A stretch of 64,000 nucleotides of DNA from Pleomorphomonas sp. T1.2MG-36. Lineage in GTDB: Bacteria; Pseudomonadota; Alphaproteobacteria; Rhizobiales; Pleomorphomonadaceae. The notes below the pieces were generated by a model that worked only from the letters and a program-made list of their open reading frames with translations, did no database searches and had not been told where the DNA came from. How positions within the stretch are numbered: the stretch's first letter is position 1; each line of letters opens with the position of its first letter. Of this stretch, positions 49,903 to 59,161 are shown one piece after another. The stretch covers positions 248,001 to 312,000 of the forward strand of contig NZ_CATNLY010000012.1 in the NCBI RefSeq assembly GCF_950100655.1. The letters are read 5' to 3'. The translations under genes and the position numbers were made by a program.

Positions 49903-49952
49903 TGAAACGATATACGCAAAACCCTTGAGAACAACAAGAAACTTGCGTTTCA
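49903..49952 (-). promoter_or_regulatory. Candidate lacI promoter flanked by inverted operator half-sites
   Basis: On the minus strand TTGTTG (49932-49937) and TATATC (49909-49914) are separated by exactly 17 bp, a good sigma-70-like promoter. GAAAC-TTGC-GTTTC at 49938-49951 abuts the -35. TGAAACG (49903-49909) and CGTTTCA (49946-49952) form an inverted pair bracketing the promoter. These look like autoregulatory LacI operators; that is inference from position and symmetry. Confidence 0.55.
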
Positions 49953-50011
49953 TAACAATTGGTCGCACCGAAGCGCCGGACTATGCATCTCGCGAACGTC
50001 GGCATCGAAGT

Positions 50012-50047
50012 CCCCCGGGGAAGAGCACCGGGCTCTCTCCCGAGGGG
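50012..50047 (-). terminator. Imperfect hairpin after hslU
   Basis: AGAGC and GCTCT enclose CCGGG (50027-50031), and C-rich and G-rich flanks extend the stem with one mismatch and two G-U pairs. There is no clear U-tract, so termination is uncertain. Confidence 0.35.
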
Positions 50048-50053
50048 CGGACC

Positions 50054-51349
50054 TCAGAGGATGAAACGGCTGAGGTCGGTATTGTGCGCGAGGTCGCCGA
50101 GCGCGGCCCTGACCGCCGCGCCATCGACGGTGATCTCCTCTCCGGACCTGTCGGGGGCCGAGAAGGAGATATCGTCGAGAATGCGCTCAAGCACGGTCTG
50201 CAGGCGTCGGGCGCCGATGTTCTCGACGGTCGCGTTGACGTGGACGGCGATCTCGGCGATGGCGTCGATGGCGTCGTCGGTGAAGTTGAGCGTCACCCCT
50301 TCCGTCTGCATCAGGGCCACATACTGCTTGATCAGGCTGGCCTGCGGCTCGGTCAGGATGCGACGGAAGTCGTCCCTGTCGAGCGGCTTCAGCTCGACGC
50401 GGATCGGCAGGCGACCCTGAAGCTCGGGCAACAGGTCCGACGGCTTGGCGACGTGGAAGGCACCGGAGGCGATGAACAGGATGTGGTCGGTCTTCACCGA
50501 GCCGTGCTTGGTGGACACCGTCGTGCCTTCGATGAGCGGCAAGAGGTCGCGCTGCACGCCTTCGCGCGACACCGATCCGTCGCGGCCGTCCTTGGCGCAG
50601 ATCTTGTCGATCTCGTCGAGGAAGACGATGCCGTTGTTCTCCACCGACTCGATCGCCTCGGCGATGATCTTGTCCTGGTCGATCAGCTTGTCGGCTTCCT
50701 CGGCCGTGAGCAGGTCGTGGCTGTCCTTGACGTTGACGCGGCGGGTCTTCTTCACGCCGCCCATCATCTTCTGCATCATTTCGGACAGGTTGATGACCTG
50801 CCCGCCCGGCATGCCGGGAATTTCCATGCCGCCCGGACTGCCGGTGGCGGTCAACTCGACCTCGATTTCCTTGTCGTCGAGTTCGCCCGCCCGGAGTTTC
50901 CGGCGGAAGGTGTCGCGCGTCGACGGGCTGGCCGACGTGCCGACCAGGGCATCGAGCACCCTCTCCTCGGCGGCGAGATGGGCCTTGGCCTCGACGTCTT
51001 TGCGCCTCTGCGTCCGAACGAGCGAGATGCCGACCTCAAGAAGGTCGCGAACGATCTGCTCCACGTCGCGGCCGACATAGCCGATCTCGGTGAACTTGGT
51101 GGCCTCGACCTTGACGAAGGGCGCGTTGGCGAGACGGGCGAGACGACGGGAGATTTCCGTCTTGCCGACGCCGGTGGGGCCGATCATCAGGATGTTCTTG
51201 GGCAGCACCTCCTCGCGCAGCGAGGGGTCGAGCTGAAGACGGCGCCAGCGGTTGCGGAGCGCGATGGCGACGGCGCGCTTGGCGTCCTTCTGGCCAACAA
51301 TGTGGCGGTCGAGTTCGGAAACGATCTCGCGCGGCGAGAAATCGGGCAT
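50054..51349 (-). CDS. hslU: HslUV protease ATPase subunit (ClpY)
   Basis: HslU is the AAA+ unfoldase that feeds substrates to HslV. The 431-residue protein has [23 protein letters not shown] at the start (shown in part), Walker [11 protein letters not shown] near residue 56, and the pore motif [12 protein letters not shown] near 85. An intermediate I-domain lies at about 110-230. Walker [12 protein letters not shown] is near 240, and the C-terminus SRFIL docks into HslV. AGGATAAAGCC gives the ribosome binding site. It follows hslV by 66 bp. Confidence 0.96.
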   Translation of the reverse strand: MPDFSPREIVSELDRHIVGQKDAKRAVAIALRNRWRRLQLDPSLREEVLPKNILMIGPTGVGKTEISRRLARLANAPFVKVEATKFTEIGYVGRDVEQIVRDLLEVGISLVRTQRRKDVEAKAHLAAEERVLDALVGTSASPSTRDTFRRKLRAGELDDKEIEVELTATGSPGGMEIPGMPGGQVINLSEMMQKMMGGVKKTRRVNVKDSHDLLTAEEADKLIDQDKIIAEAIESVENNGIVFLDEIDKICAKDGRDGSVSREGVQRDLLPLIEGTTVSTKHGSVKTDHILFIASGAFHVAKPSDLLPELQGRLPIRVELKPLDRDDFRRILTEPQASLIKQYVALMQTEGVTLNFTDDAIDAIAEIAVHVNATVENIGARRLQTVLERILDDISFSAPDRSGEEITVDGAAVRAALGDLAHNTDLSRFIL

Positions 51350-51415
51350 GGCTTTATCCTCGGATGGAGCAATCCGGAGTGGCGCGCGGGGGCCAGCGAT
51401 CCGGAGGGATGGAAC

Positions 51416-51973
51416 TCAGGCCTTGGGAAGGCTTTCGACGACGACGTTCTCGTTGGTGTAGATGCAGATGTCGGCGGCGATCTTCATCGCCTTGCGGGCG
51501 ATGGTTTCGGCGTCTTGGCCGCTGTCGGCCAGAGCGCGCGCGGCGGCGAGCGCGTAGGTGCCGCCGGACCCGATGCCGGCAATGCCGCCTTCGGGCTCGA
51601 GAACGTCGCCGGTGCCGGTCAGCACCAGGGTGACGTTGGCGTCGGCGACGATCATCATCGCTTCGAGGCGGCGGAGATAGCGGTCGGTGCGCCAGTCCTT
51701 GGCGAGCTCGACGCAGGCGCGCATCAGTTGGCCGGGGTACTGTTCGAGCTTGGCTTCCAGCCGTTCGAACAGCGTGAAGGCGTCAGCGGTGGCTCCGGCA
51801 AAGCCGGCGATCACGTCGCCGCGCCCGAGCGGGCGCACCTTGCGCGCCGTGTGCTTGATAACGGTGGCGCCGAGCGTGACCTGACCGTCCCCGGCAATCA
51901 CCACTTTCCCGTCCTTGCGGACCGTCACGATCGTGGTGCCGTACCAGGTGGACGGATTGGTATGTTCCATCAT
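51416..51973 (-). CDS. hslV: HslUV protease peptidase subunit (ClpQ)
   Basis: HslV is the proteasome-related threonine protease. The 185-residue precursor starts at ATG 51971-51973 behind AGGAG. A 12-residue propeptide ([12 protein letters not shown]) precedes the catalytic Thr13 of [37 protein letters not shown] near residue 135 is the second conserved block. A propeptide longer than the single Met of E. coli HslV is normal in alphaproteobacteria. It forms an operon with hslU. Confidence 0.96.
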   Translation of the reverse strand: MMEHTNPSTWYGTTIVTVRKDGKVVIAGDGQVTLGATVIKHTARKVRPLGRGDVIAGFAGATADAFTLFERLEAKLEQYPGQLMRACVELAKDWRTDRYLRRLEAMMIVADANVTLVLTGTGDVLEPEGGIAGIGSGGTYALAAARALADSGQDAETIARKAMKIAADICIYTNENVVVESLPKA

Positions 51974-52037
51974 GAGATGCTCCTTGCGGCAACGGCCACC
52001 CACCCGAAGCGTGGAAACCGTCCCTGAATGACGCCTT

Positions 52038-52065
52038 TATGTAGGACGGAAATGCCTCTATGCAA
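52038..52065 (-). promoter_or_regulatory. Candidate hslVU promoter
   Basis: On the minus strand TTGCAT (52060-52065) and TACATA (52038-52043) are separated by 16 bp and lie about 65 bp before the hslV ATG. I see no clear heat-shock (sigma-32) consensus, although hslVU is usually heat-induced. Confidence 0.3.
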
Positions 52066-52128
52066 CTTGCCTCTGCGAATGCCCGCATCACGGTTCCGAA
52101 ACCGTCCCGACCCTCAGGAGATCGCCCG

Positions 52129-53001
52129 ATGAAGCTCATGGCCTTCGGCCTCGGCTATAGCGCCACGGCGGCGCTCAGCCGCCTTGCCCCGAGAGAGGCG
52201 GTCGGCACCACCCGTTCGGCGGCAAAGGCCGCCGCCTTGGCGCCGCTCGCCGAGATGCGCCTGTTCGATGGATCGCCAGAGGCGGCCGAGGCCCTGCGGC
52301 CGGCGCTCACCGGCGTCACCCACGTTCTCGTTTCCATCGCGCCGGCCGAGGGGCCGGACGGCGGCGATCGCGTCCTGCCGGTGCTTGCCGAGGCGCTTGC
52401 AGACGAGAAGTCGCTCGTCTCAATCGCCTACCTCTCGACGGTCGGCGTCTATGGCGACCATGCTGGCGCCTGGGTGGACGAGACATCGGAATGCCGGCCG
52501 AAGAGCGCACGATCCCTCGCCCGCGTGAAGGCGGAAAACGAGTGGCTGGCATTCGGCGAAACCATCGGCGCCTCGGTGGCCGTGCTGCGCCTGTCCGGCA
52601 TCTACGGCCCTGGCCGCAACGGGCTTGTCAACCTCGCGGAAGGCAGCGCTCGCCGCCTCGTCAAACCGGGACAGGTGTTCAACCGCATCCATGTCGACGA
52701 CATCGCCGCCGCCGTCGAGCGGGCCTTCGCGACGGGCGCCAGCGGTCTTTTCAACATAACGGACGACGAGCCGGCACCCCCGCAGGACGTCGTCGCCTAC
52801 GCCGCCGAGCTGATGGGCGTGGCGCCGCCACCGGAGCAGGACTTCGAGACGGCCGAGCTGTCACCCATGGCCCGCAGCTTCTATGGCGAGAACAAGCGGG
52901 TGGCCAATCTCAAGAGCAAGTCCGAACTCGGGCTCGCCTACGCCTATCCGGACTACCGGACCGCCTTCTCGCGCATGTGGGCCGAGGGAAGCTGGCGATA
53001 G
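52129..53001 (+). CDS. Atypical SDR-type NAD(P)-dependent oxidoreductase/epimerase-like protein
   Basis: The 290-residue protein has a Rossmann N-terminus MKLMAFGLGYSATAALSRL. It then shows YLSTVGVYGDHAGAWVDE near residue 105, VAVLRLSGIYGPGRNGLVN near 150, and FNRIHVDDIAAAVERAF near 185. These fit the extended or atypical SDR proteins (YeeZ-like). The canonical YxxxK pair is not clear, so activity is uncertain. AGGAG lies eight bases before ATG 52129. It diverges from hslV across 155 bp. Confidence 0.82.
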   Translation: MKLMAFGLGYSATAALSRLAPREAVGTTRSAAKAAALAPLAEMRLFDGSPEAAEALRPALTGVTHVLVSIAPAEGPDGGDRVLPVLAEALADEKSLVSIAYLSTVGVYGDHAGAWVDETSECRPKSARSLARVKAENEWLAFGETIGASVAVLRLSGIYGPGRNGLVNLAEGSARRLVKPGQVFNRIHVDDIAAAVERAFATGASGLFNITDDEPAPPQDVVAYAAELMGVAPPPEQDFETAELSPMARSFYGENKRVANLKSKSELGLAYAYPDYRTAFSRMWAEGSWR

Positions 53002-53036
53002 AGTTTTCCGGCTAACTCCGGTTCGCCGGAAAACTC
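53001..53036 (+). repeat. Perfect 12-bp inverted repeat at the SDR stop codon
   Basis: GAGTTTTCCGGC (53001-53012) pairs perfectly with GCCGGAAAACTC (53025-53036) around a 12-nt loop. The first base is the last base of the TAG stop. No U-tract follows, so it may be an mRNA-stabilising structure or a Rho-assisted terminator. Confidence 0.6.
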
Positions 53037-53108
53037 CATCTCATTGTTAAGACGCAGGTCCGGCCGCAAAACCGGTAGCCACTTTTGCTGGGCCTGCTCT
53101 AAACGGCA

Positions 53109-53141
53109 AACCGCCCTGCTGCCTTGGGCAACAGGGCGGTT
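53109..53141 (-). terminator. Hairpin after the PAS chemoreceptor gene
   Basis: AACCGCCCTG (53109-53118) pairs with CAGGGCGGTT (53132-53141), with an inner TGCC/GGCA stem. It lies 24 bp past the minus-strand stop. The T-tract on that strand is interrupted (TTTGCCGTTT). Confidence 0.65.
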
Positions 53142-53164
53142 CCCATGATGGATCCAAGCGGCGA

Positions 53165-54640
53165 TCAGGCGAGCGTTGCCGCCGCCTTCTGCAGCTTGTT
53201 GGCCGCGTCGTCGATCGACTGCGTCGAGCTGCTGATATCGGCCAGCGCCTTGGCGATTTCCTCGACGCCGTTCGCGGCGGTGTGCATGCTGCCGGACATG
53301 TTCTGCGTCACGGCAGCCTGTTCTTCAACGGCGGCGGCGATCGACGAGGATATGTCGTTGATGCGGGTGATGATGGAGGTGATTCCGTCGATGGACTGCA
53401 CCGCCTTGGACGAGATGGTCTGCACCGCCGCGATTTCGCTGGCGATCTCGTCGGTGGCCTTCGACGTCTGGGCGGCGAGCTGCTTCACCTCCTGCGCGAC
53501 GACGGCGAATCCCTTGCCCATCTCGCCGGCCCGCGCCGCCTCAATGGTGGCATTGAGGGCGAGAAGGTTGGTCTGACCGGCGATGGTGTTGATGAGCTCG
53601 ACCACTTGGTCGATCTTCTGGGCCGCCGTCGCGAGACCGGACACGACCTTGGTCGCGGTATCGGCCTGCGTCACGGCATCCTGCGAGACCGATAGCGCAA
53701 CGCTCACCTGGCGGCTGATTTCGCCGACCGAAGAGACGAGTTCCTCAGCGCCGGCGGCAACCGCCTGCACGTTCGAAGCAGTGACCCCCGCCGTCGAGTT
53801 GGCGCCCGCCGCCTCGGCGTTCGAGCGGGCGATCATATCGGCCACCTCGGCGAGTTCGCGGTTGATTTCGGTCTGGGCGGCCTGCCGCTTGCGCCGCCGC
53901 TCCATGACGGCAGTGATGTCGGTTGCAAACTTGGTGACGCGAACAAGCCGGCCGGCACCATCGAAGATCGGATTGTAGGTCGCCTGCAGGAAGACGTCCC
54001 GGTTTCCCTTGCCGACACGATGGAACTCGTCCGACTTGAACTGTCCGGCGCGGAGATCGTCCCAGAACTTCTTGTAGGCCGGACTGTTGCGCTCCTCGGG
54101 CGTGACGAACATCGAGTGGTGCTTGCCGACGATTTCGGAGGGCTTGTAGCCGAGCGCCTTTTCGAAGTTCTCGTTGGCCTCGATGATCGTGCCGTCGGGC
54201 TCAAAGGAAATCACGGCCTGGGCGCGGTTGATGGCGGCGATCTGCCCCTGAACCTTCACGTCCTCCAGCTTGCGATCGGTGACGTCGGTGGCGAACTTGA
54301 CGACGCGGTAGACCTTGCCGGACTTGTCGATCAGCGGATTGTAGGTACCCTGAATCCAGGCGGAGCGCCCGCCCTTGGCAATACGGCGGAACTCGGCCGA
54401 CATGTACCGGCCAGCCTGCAGATCGCGCCAGAAGGCAGCGTAGGCCGGGCTCTGCACCTCGGTGGGGTCGACGAACATCGAATGGTGCTTGCCGACGATC
54501 TCGGCAAGTTCGTAGCCCATGACCTTCAGAAAATTGGCGTTGGCAGTGATGATCTTACCGGCCGTGTCGAATTCGATGACCGCCAGGGAGCGGTCGAGAG
54601 CGGCAAGCACCGCAGCTTCGTGATTTGAAAAGGGCCACAT
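53165..54640 (-). CDS. Soluble PAS-PAS methyl-accepting chemotaxis protein
   Basis: This 491-residue chemoreceptor has no membrane helix. Two PAS domains (about residues 8-120 and 125-240) share the segment [11 protein letters not shown] and similar PAC ends ([10 protein letters not shown] and [10 protein letters not shown]), so they arose by tandem duplication. A signalling domain follows with [20 protein letters not shown] near residue 355. It likely senses redox or an internal ligand (heme or flavin PAS) in the cytoplasm. I use the ATG at 54638-54640 behind GGAACG; an upstream extension of 27 residues lacks support. No che genes lie nearby. Confidence 0.92.
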   Translation of the reverse strand: MWPFSNHEAAVLAALDRSLAVIEFDTAGKIITANANFLKVMGYELAEIVGKHHSMFVDPTEVQSPAYAAFWRDLQAGRYMSAEFRRIAKGGRSAWIQGTYNPLIDKSGKVYRVVKFATDVTDRKLEDVKVQGQIAAINRAQAVISFEPDGTIIEANENFEKALGYKPSEIVGKHHSMFVTPEERNSPAYKKFWDDLRAGQFKSDEFHRVGKGNRDVFLQATYNPIFDGAGRLVRVTKFATDITAVMERRRKRQAAQTEINRELAEVADMIARSNAEAAGANSTAGVTASNVQAVAAGAEELVSSVGEISRQVSVALSVSQDAVTQADTATKVVSGLATAAQKIDQVVELINTIAGQTNLLALNATIEAARAGEMGKGFAVVAQEVKQLAAQTSKATDEIASEIAAVQTISSKAVQSIDGITSIITRINDISSSIAAAVEEQAAVTQNMSGSMHTAANGVEEIAKALADISSSTQSIDDAANKLQKAAATLA

Positions 54641-55058
54641 GATCTTCGTTCCTACCCTATATGCCGACCTGCATCGCCAACCATTCCCCTTCGGAAGACG
54701 AAGGAACCACGCATGGCACATGCAACGATAACGGCCCAGAAACTCTGCGGTCCGGCGACCGCTACGTCATCCATTCCCTTCAGTTAATTGGTTACTGATT
54801 TACGGGAAGTTTATGCCTTGCGGAATCATCGCTAGTAAAAACTCTACTCTTGGCTGCATATTCTTGATCGGCCGCACGCCAAGTGCAACCAAGTCTATCG
54901 TAAGATACCTGCACAACGGACTGACCATCGGCAACGGCAACGGCAACGGATGCCGCCGGCCGCGTCCCGCCCACCGCAAGCCTGTTCGGCGCCATGGGAC
55001 TGGCGTCCGTTCGTGGAGCCGTATAAGAAATGGGCGCATTTCAATCGTGGTGCCCCCA
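54641..55058. other. 418 bp intergenic region between chemoreceptor and hisF
   Basis: The centre (about 54780-54920) is AT-rich and probably holds the divergent promoters. A short tandem repeat of GGCAAC (three copies) lies near 54930-54948. No gene is supported, although the hisF frame is open upstream of its ATG. Confidence 0.45.
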
Positions 55059-55832
55059 ATGCTGAAAGCTCGCGTCATCCCCTGTCTCGACGTCAAGGAC
55101 GGCCGGGTGGTCAAGGGGGTCAACTTCGTCGACCTCATCGACGCCGGCGATCCGGTCGAGGCCGCCGCCGCCTATGACGCGGCCGGCGCCGACGAACTCT
55201 GCTTCCTGGACATCACCGCCAGCCACGAGAATCGCGGCACCATCCTAGATGTGGTGCGGCGCACGGCCGAGCGCTGCTTCATGCCGGTGACGGTGGGCGG
55301 TGGGGTTCGGTCGGTCGAGGATATTCGCGAACTGCTGCTTGCCGGCGCCGACAAGGCGTCCATCATGTCGGCCGCCGTCCGCGACCGCGACCTCGTTCGT
55401 CGCGCGTCGGAGAAGTTCGGCAACCAGTGCATCGTCGTTGCCATCGACGCCAAGCGCGTGTCCTCGGACGGCAAGTCGCGCTGGGAAGTGTTCACCCATG
55501 GCGGGCGGCAGGCAACCGGCATCGATGCCGTCGAATACGCGCAGGAAGTGGTCTCGCTCGGCGCCGGAGAGATCCTGCTGACCTCGATGGACCGCGACGG
55601 CACCAAGATCGGCTTCGACCTCGAGCTGACCCGCACCATCGCCGACGCGGTATCGGTGCCGGTCATCGCTTCGGGCGGTGTCGGCACCCTGGACCATCTC
55701 GTCGAGGGGATTCGGGACGGCCACGCCGGAGCGGTGCTCGCGGCGTCGATCTTCCACTTCGGCACTTTCACCATCGGCGAGGCCAAGGCGCATCTCGCCG
55801 CGGCCGGCGTTCCCGTCCGCCTCCAGGGATGA
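55059..55832 (+). CDS. hisF: Imidazole glycerol phosphate synthase cyclase subunit
   Basis: HisF joins ammonia delivered by HisH to PRFAR, producing IGP and AICAR. The 257-residue barrel has the catalytic Asp in [17 protein letters not shown] (residues 5-21) and the second catalytic Asp in [11 protein letters not shown] near 130. It has phosphate sites [11 protein letters not shown] near 80 and [12 protein letters not shown] near 204, and [15 protein letters not shown] near 172. The ATG at 55059 gives the standard N-terminus [11 protein letters not shown]; the ribosome binding site is weak. It ends by overlapping the region of the hisE start. hisH and hisA are not adjacent. Confidence 0.95.
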   Translation: MLKARVIPCLDVKDGRVVKGVNFVDLIDAGDPVEAAAAYDAAGADELCFLDITASHENRGTILDVVRRTAERCFMPVTVGGGVRSVEDIRELLLAGADKASIMSAAVRDRDLVRRASEKFGNQCIVVAIDAKRVSSDGKSRWEVFTHGGRQATGIDAVEYAQEVVSLGAGEILLTSMDRDGTKIGFDLELTRTIADAVSVPVIASGGVGTLDHLVEGIRDGHAGAVLAASIFHFGTFTIGEAKAHLAAAGVPVRLQG

Positions 55833-55837
55833 TCGGC

Positions 55838-56167
55838 ATGGCTGACAGCACCTTCACACTTTCCGATCTCGAGACGATCGTCGCCGATCGGCTGAAGAAC
55901 GGCGACGCCACCTCCTACACGCGCAAGCTGGCCGAGAAGGGCATCGCCAAGGCGGCCCAGAAACTGGGCGAGGAAGCGGTGGAAAGCGTGATCGCCGCCG
56001 TGACCGGCGACGCCGACGCGCTGACCTACGAAAGCGCCGACCTCCTCTATCATCTCGTCGTTGTGCTGGCGCTGAAGGGCGTGCCTCTCGACGACGTGCT
56101 CGCCGAGCTCAAACGCCGCACGGCGCAGTCCGGCCTGCAGGAAAAGGCCAGCCGCCCGGCCGACTGA
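55838..56167 (+). CDS. hisE: Phosphoribosyl-ATP pyrophosphatase
   Basis: HisE removes pyrophosphate from phosphoribosyl-ATP in histidine synthesis. The 109-residue protein has the MazG-like helices with metal ligands [13 protein letters not shown] near residue 45 and [15 protein letters not shown] near 65. I choose ATG 55838 ([12 protein letters not shown]), with AGGGA eight bases upstream. An ATG at 55829, overlapping the hisF stop as ATGA, would add three residues but has its purine-rich sequence too close. It is cotranscribed with hisF. Confidence 0.93.
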   Translation: MADSTFTLSDLETIVADRLKNGDATSYTRKLAEKGIAKAAQKLGEEAVESVIAAVTGDADALTYESADLLYHLVVVLALKGVPLDDVLAELKRRTAQSGLQEKASRPAD

Positions 56168-56264
56168 CCTCTCGACCATGGCATGCCGGCCGAGGCCGGC
56201 GGCCGATTGCCGCCATGTATCCGAGATCAGCGGATCGCCCGAGGCGATCCGGAGATGGTGACGA

Positions 56265-57218
56265 ATGGAACAGTTCGTGCGGAAAGCGCTGTCGCCCTAC
56301 GAAGTCTACACCCGCGCCGACTGGGCCGTGCTCAGGGCCGGCATGCCGCTGACGCTGACGCTCGACGACGTCATCCGCCTGCGCTCGCTCAACGACCCGG
56401 TGCAGCTCGACGAGGTGTCGGACATCTTCCTACCGCTGTCGCGGTTGCTGTCGCTCTACGTCGAATCGGCGCAAATGCTGCACTCGTCCACGCGCCGTTT
56501 CTTCGGCCGCTCGGACGCCAAGAAGCCCTTCATCATCGGCATCGCGGGCTCCGTGGCCGTCGGCAAGTCGACGACGGCGCGCATTCTGCGGGCGATGATG
56601 TCGCGCTGGCCATCGTCGCCTAAGGTCGACCTCGTCACCACCGACGGCTTCCTGTTTCCGAACGCCGTGCTGCGCGAGGAGGGCCTGATGGAGAAGAAGG
56701 GCTTTCCCGAAAGCTACGACCGGGCCGCTCTCCTCTCCTTCCTGACCGACATCAAGGCCGGCAAGCCGAACGTCTGGGCGCCGGTCTACTCCCACCTCGT
56801 CTACGACATCGTCCAGGACGAGCGCATCGTCGTCGACCAGCCCGACATTTTGATCCTCGAGGGGCTCAACGTCCTGCAGACCGGCAAACTGCCGCGCGAC
56901 GGGCGGGCCATTCCCTTCGTCTCCGACTTCTTCGATTTCTCGATCTTCATCGACGCCGACGAGGCCGACCTGCAGCGCTGGTATGTCGAACGCTTCATGC
57001 GCCTGAGGCAGACCGCCTTCCGCGATCCGCAGTCGTACTTCCGCCGCTACGCCGAGATCTCGGAACAAGAGGCGCTGGACACCGCCCTCGGCCTCTGGAC
57101 GCGAATCAACCTCGCCAACCTTCGCGAGAACATCCAGCCGACCCGTCTCCGGGCGGACCTCGTGCTGCGCAAAAGCACCAGCCACGCCATCGAGCAGGTC
57201 ATGCTCAGGAAGCTGTGA
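56265..57218 (+). CDS. coaA: Type I pantothenate kinase
   Basis: CoaA phosphorylates pantothenate, the committed step to coenzyme A. The 317-residue protein has [13 protein letters not shown] near residue 12, the P-loop [12 protein letters not shown] near 95, [15 protein letters not shown] near 124, and [15 protein letters not shown] near 146. The C-terminal [23 protein letters not shown] is typical of bacterial type I enzymes, which are feedback-inhibited by CoA. It stands 97 bp after hisE and converges with nagA (9 bp apart). The hisE-coaA order is common in rhizobia. Confidence 0.95.
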   Translation: MEQFVRKALSPYEVYTRADWAVLRAGMPLTLTLDDVIRLRSLNDPVQLDEVSDIFLPLSRLLSLYVESAQMLHSSTRRFFGRSDAKKPFIIGIAGSVAVGKSTTARILRAMMSRWPSSPKVDLVTTDGFLFPNAVLREEGLMEKKGFPESYDRAALLSFLTDIKAGKPNVWAPVYSHLVYDIVQDERIVVDQPDILILEGLNVLQTGKLPRDGRAIPFVSDFFDFSIFIDADEADLQRWYVERFMRLRQTAFRDPQSYFRRYAEISEQEALDTALGLWTRINLANLRENIQPTRLRADLVLRKSTSHAIEQVMLRKL

Positions 57219-57227
57219 AGGGACGGT

Positions 57228-58370
57228 TCAGGCCGAATAGACCCTTGCTCCGCCGATCCAGGTCGACTTGAGCTCGAAATCCGGCGTCAGCAGCAGGAAG
57301 TCTGCGTCGAGCCCCGGCGCCACCCTCCCCTTGCGGTTGCCGATGCGCATCGCCTCCGCCGGATAGACGGTGGCCATGCGAATCGCCTCGTCGAGGCCGA
57401 TCTCGAAATGCTCCGCCGCGTAACGCACCGACGACAGCATGTCGATGTCGGCTCCCGCCAGCGTGCCGTCGGCAAGCGCCAGACGGCCGTCACGGCGGAA
57501 AATGGTCCGGCCGTTGAGTTCAAAGTCCGGCAGATCGGTGCCGATGGTCAGCATGGCATCGGTCACCAGGAAGATCCGCCCGGGCCCGCGCTTCGCCCGG
57601 AGCGCCACCCGTGCCGCCGCCGGATGAACATGAATCCCGTCGGCGATCAGGCCGGCGGAAATTCCGCTGTCGAGCACCGCGCCGACCATGCCCGGCGTCC
57701 GGTGGCCGAAGGGGCTCATGGCGTTGAAGAGGTGGGTCGCCGTGCTGGCGCCAGCGGCGATGTAGGCGAGCGCCGTGTGGTAGTCGCAGTCGGTATGGCC
57801 GAGGCTGACGATGGCGCCGGCCGCGGCAAGGCGGCGAACGGCCTCGACCGACGTCGACTCTGGGGCCACGGTCAGCATGGTCGGACCGGCGGAGAGCGCC
57901 CCGACGAGCTCCTTGATATCCGTCTCCTCCATCGGCCTGACGTAGGCGGCAGCGTGAACGCCCCGCTTGGCGGCGGAAAGATGCGGCCCCTCCAGATGCA
58001 ACCCGAGAAAACCGGGAACGCCGGCCGCCCGCGCGGCCTTGCCGGCGGCAACCGCCTCGGAGCGAGTTTCGCGACGATCGGTGATCAGGGTCGGCAGCAG
58101 CGCCGTCGTGCCGAAATGAGCGTGGGCGGCACAGATGCGCTCGATGGTCGGGACGCTCGGCTCGTCGTTGAAGTTGATGCCGCCACCACCGTTGACCTGA
58201 AGATCGATGAAGCCCGGCACCGCGAGCAGGCCACCGGCATCGATCGTCTCGGCGCCGACCGGAACGTTGTCGGGGGCAATGAAACGACCACCCTCCACGG
58301 CAAGCTCTGCGTCGTCGTGCCACGTGTTGCCGTCGAACAGGCGAATACCACGGATGTGAAGGGCGGACAT
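57228..58370 (-). CDS. nagA: N-acetylglucosamine-6-phosphate deacetylase
   Basis: NagA deacetylates GlcNAc-6-phosphate to GlcN-6-phosphate. The 380-residue amidohydrolase shows VPGFIDLQVNGGGGINFND near residue 51 and the metal ligand Glu127 in HLEGPHLS. SLGHTDCDY lies near 193, THLFNAMSPFGHR near 215, DGIHVHP near 248, and the catalytic Asp is in LVTDAMLTIG near 272. GGAG eight bases before the ATG supports the start. It is third in the minus-strand operon kinase-gntR-nagA, 26 bp after gntR. Confidence 0.95.
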   Translation of the reverse strand: MSALHIRGIRLFDGNTWHDDAELAVEGGRFIAPDNVPVGAETIDAGGLLAVPGFIDLQVNGGGGINFNDEPSVPTIERICAAHAHFGTTALLPTLITDRRETRSEAVAAGKAARAAGVPGFLGLHLEGPHLSAAKRGVHAAAYVRPMEETDIKELVGALSAGPTMLTVAPESTSVEAVRRLAAAGAIVSLGHTDCDYHTALAYIAAGASTATHLFNAMSPFGHRTPGMVGAVLDSGISAGLIADGIHVHPAAARVALRAKRGPGRIFLVTDAMLTIGTDLPDFELNGRTIFRRDGRLALADGTLAGADIDMLSSVRYAAEHFEIGLDEAIRMATVYPAEAMRIGNRKGRVAPGLDADFLLLTPDFELKSTWIGGARVYSA

Positions 58371-58396
58371 CGGAACGTCTCCTTGATGGTGACGGA

Positions 58397-59161
58397 TCAG
58401 GACTGGGGAAGCGTCAGCTCGGCGACGAAGTCGTAGGCGTCGGCTCGGTAGAGCGACCGGGTGAATTCGACCACCCGGCCTGAAGCGAGATAGGAAATGC
58501 GCTCGATGGACAGGCCGGCATCACCGGCCTGAACGCCGAGCAAAGCCGCATCCTGTCCGCGAATGTTGCAGGCGGAGATGCGTTGCACCGCCCGGACGGG
58601 CCGATGGCCGCTCCGGGCCAGCGCCTCGTAGAGAGATCCGTCCACGGAAGCGGGGTCGGGCAGCACCTCGGCCGAAAGCGCCGCCCGTTCGAGGGCAAGC
58701 GGCAGATCGTTGGCGATCCGCAGACGTTCGAGCCGGGCGACGAGGCCGCCACCGGCCAGCCCCAGCATCATCGCCTCCTCCGGCGACGGCAGGTGGAGCC
58801 CGCGATCGAGCCAGCGGGAGCTGGCCTTGAGGCCACGCCGGGCCATGTCCTCGGTAAAGGAGGTGAGCAGCGACAGCGACTGTTCCACCCGCTCGACCGG
58901 CTTGACGACGAAGGTGCCGGACCCATGGCGGCGCACCAGAAGACCGGCCTCGACGAGATCGTCCACCGCCTTGCGGACGGTGACGCGGCTGATGCCGGCG
59001 AAGTCGGCGATCTCGCGCTCCGGCGGCAGCGCATCGCCATGCTTGAGCCGCCCGCCGCTGATGGCCGCCTCGATGGCCTGTCTCAGCTTCAGATAAAGCG
59101 GCCCCGTACCGGTCGCCTGCAACTGTTCGGGGAGCAATATGCTGGAAATGTCGCCGCTCAT
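58397..59161 (-). CDS. GntR family regulator with UTRA domain (NagR/DasR-like)
   Basis: The 254-residue protein has a winged HTH at about residues 20-90 (GPLYLKLRQAIEAAI ... LPPEREIADFAGISRVTVRKAVDDL) and a UTRA effector domain from about 100 (HutC subfamily). Members next to nagA bind GlcN-6-P or GlcNAc-6-P and repress amino-sugar genes, so this is the likely local regulator. Its ATG overlaps the kinase stop as ATGA. It probably acts on the divergent intergenic region 60043-60275. Confidence 0.92.
   Translation of the reverse strand: MSGDISSILLPEQLQATGTGPLYLKLRQAIEAAISGGRLKHGDALPPEREIADFAGISRVTVRKAVDDLVEAGLLVRRHGSGTFVVKPVERVEQSLSLLTSFTEDMARRGLKASSRWLDRGLHLPSPEEAMMLGLAGGGLVARLERLRIANDLPLALERAALSAEVLPDPASVDGSLYEALARSGHRPVRAVQRISACNIRGQDAALLGVQAGDAGLSIERISYLASGRVVEFTRSLYRADAYDFVAELTLPQS

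Larger units (their letters stand above)
49713..50053 (-). other. 341 bp region upstream of the lacI-type gene
   Basis: The stretch holds the lacI-type promoter and operators at 49903-49952, a leader of nearly 200 nt between promoter and ATG, and a hairpin after hslU at 50012-50047. No ORF is supported. Confidence 0.55.

Noticed and set aside
54928..54950. GGCAAC tandem repeat as a CRISPR or VNTR
   Set aside because: There are only three six-base units, without spacers and with no cas genes; at most a microsatellite in the hisF upstream region.
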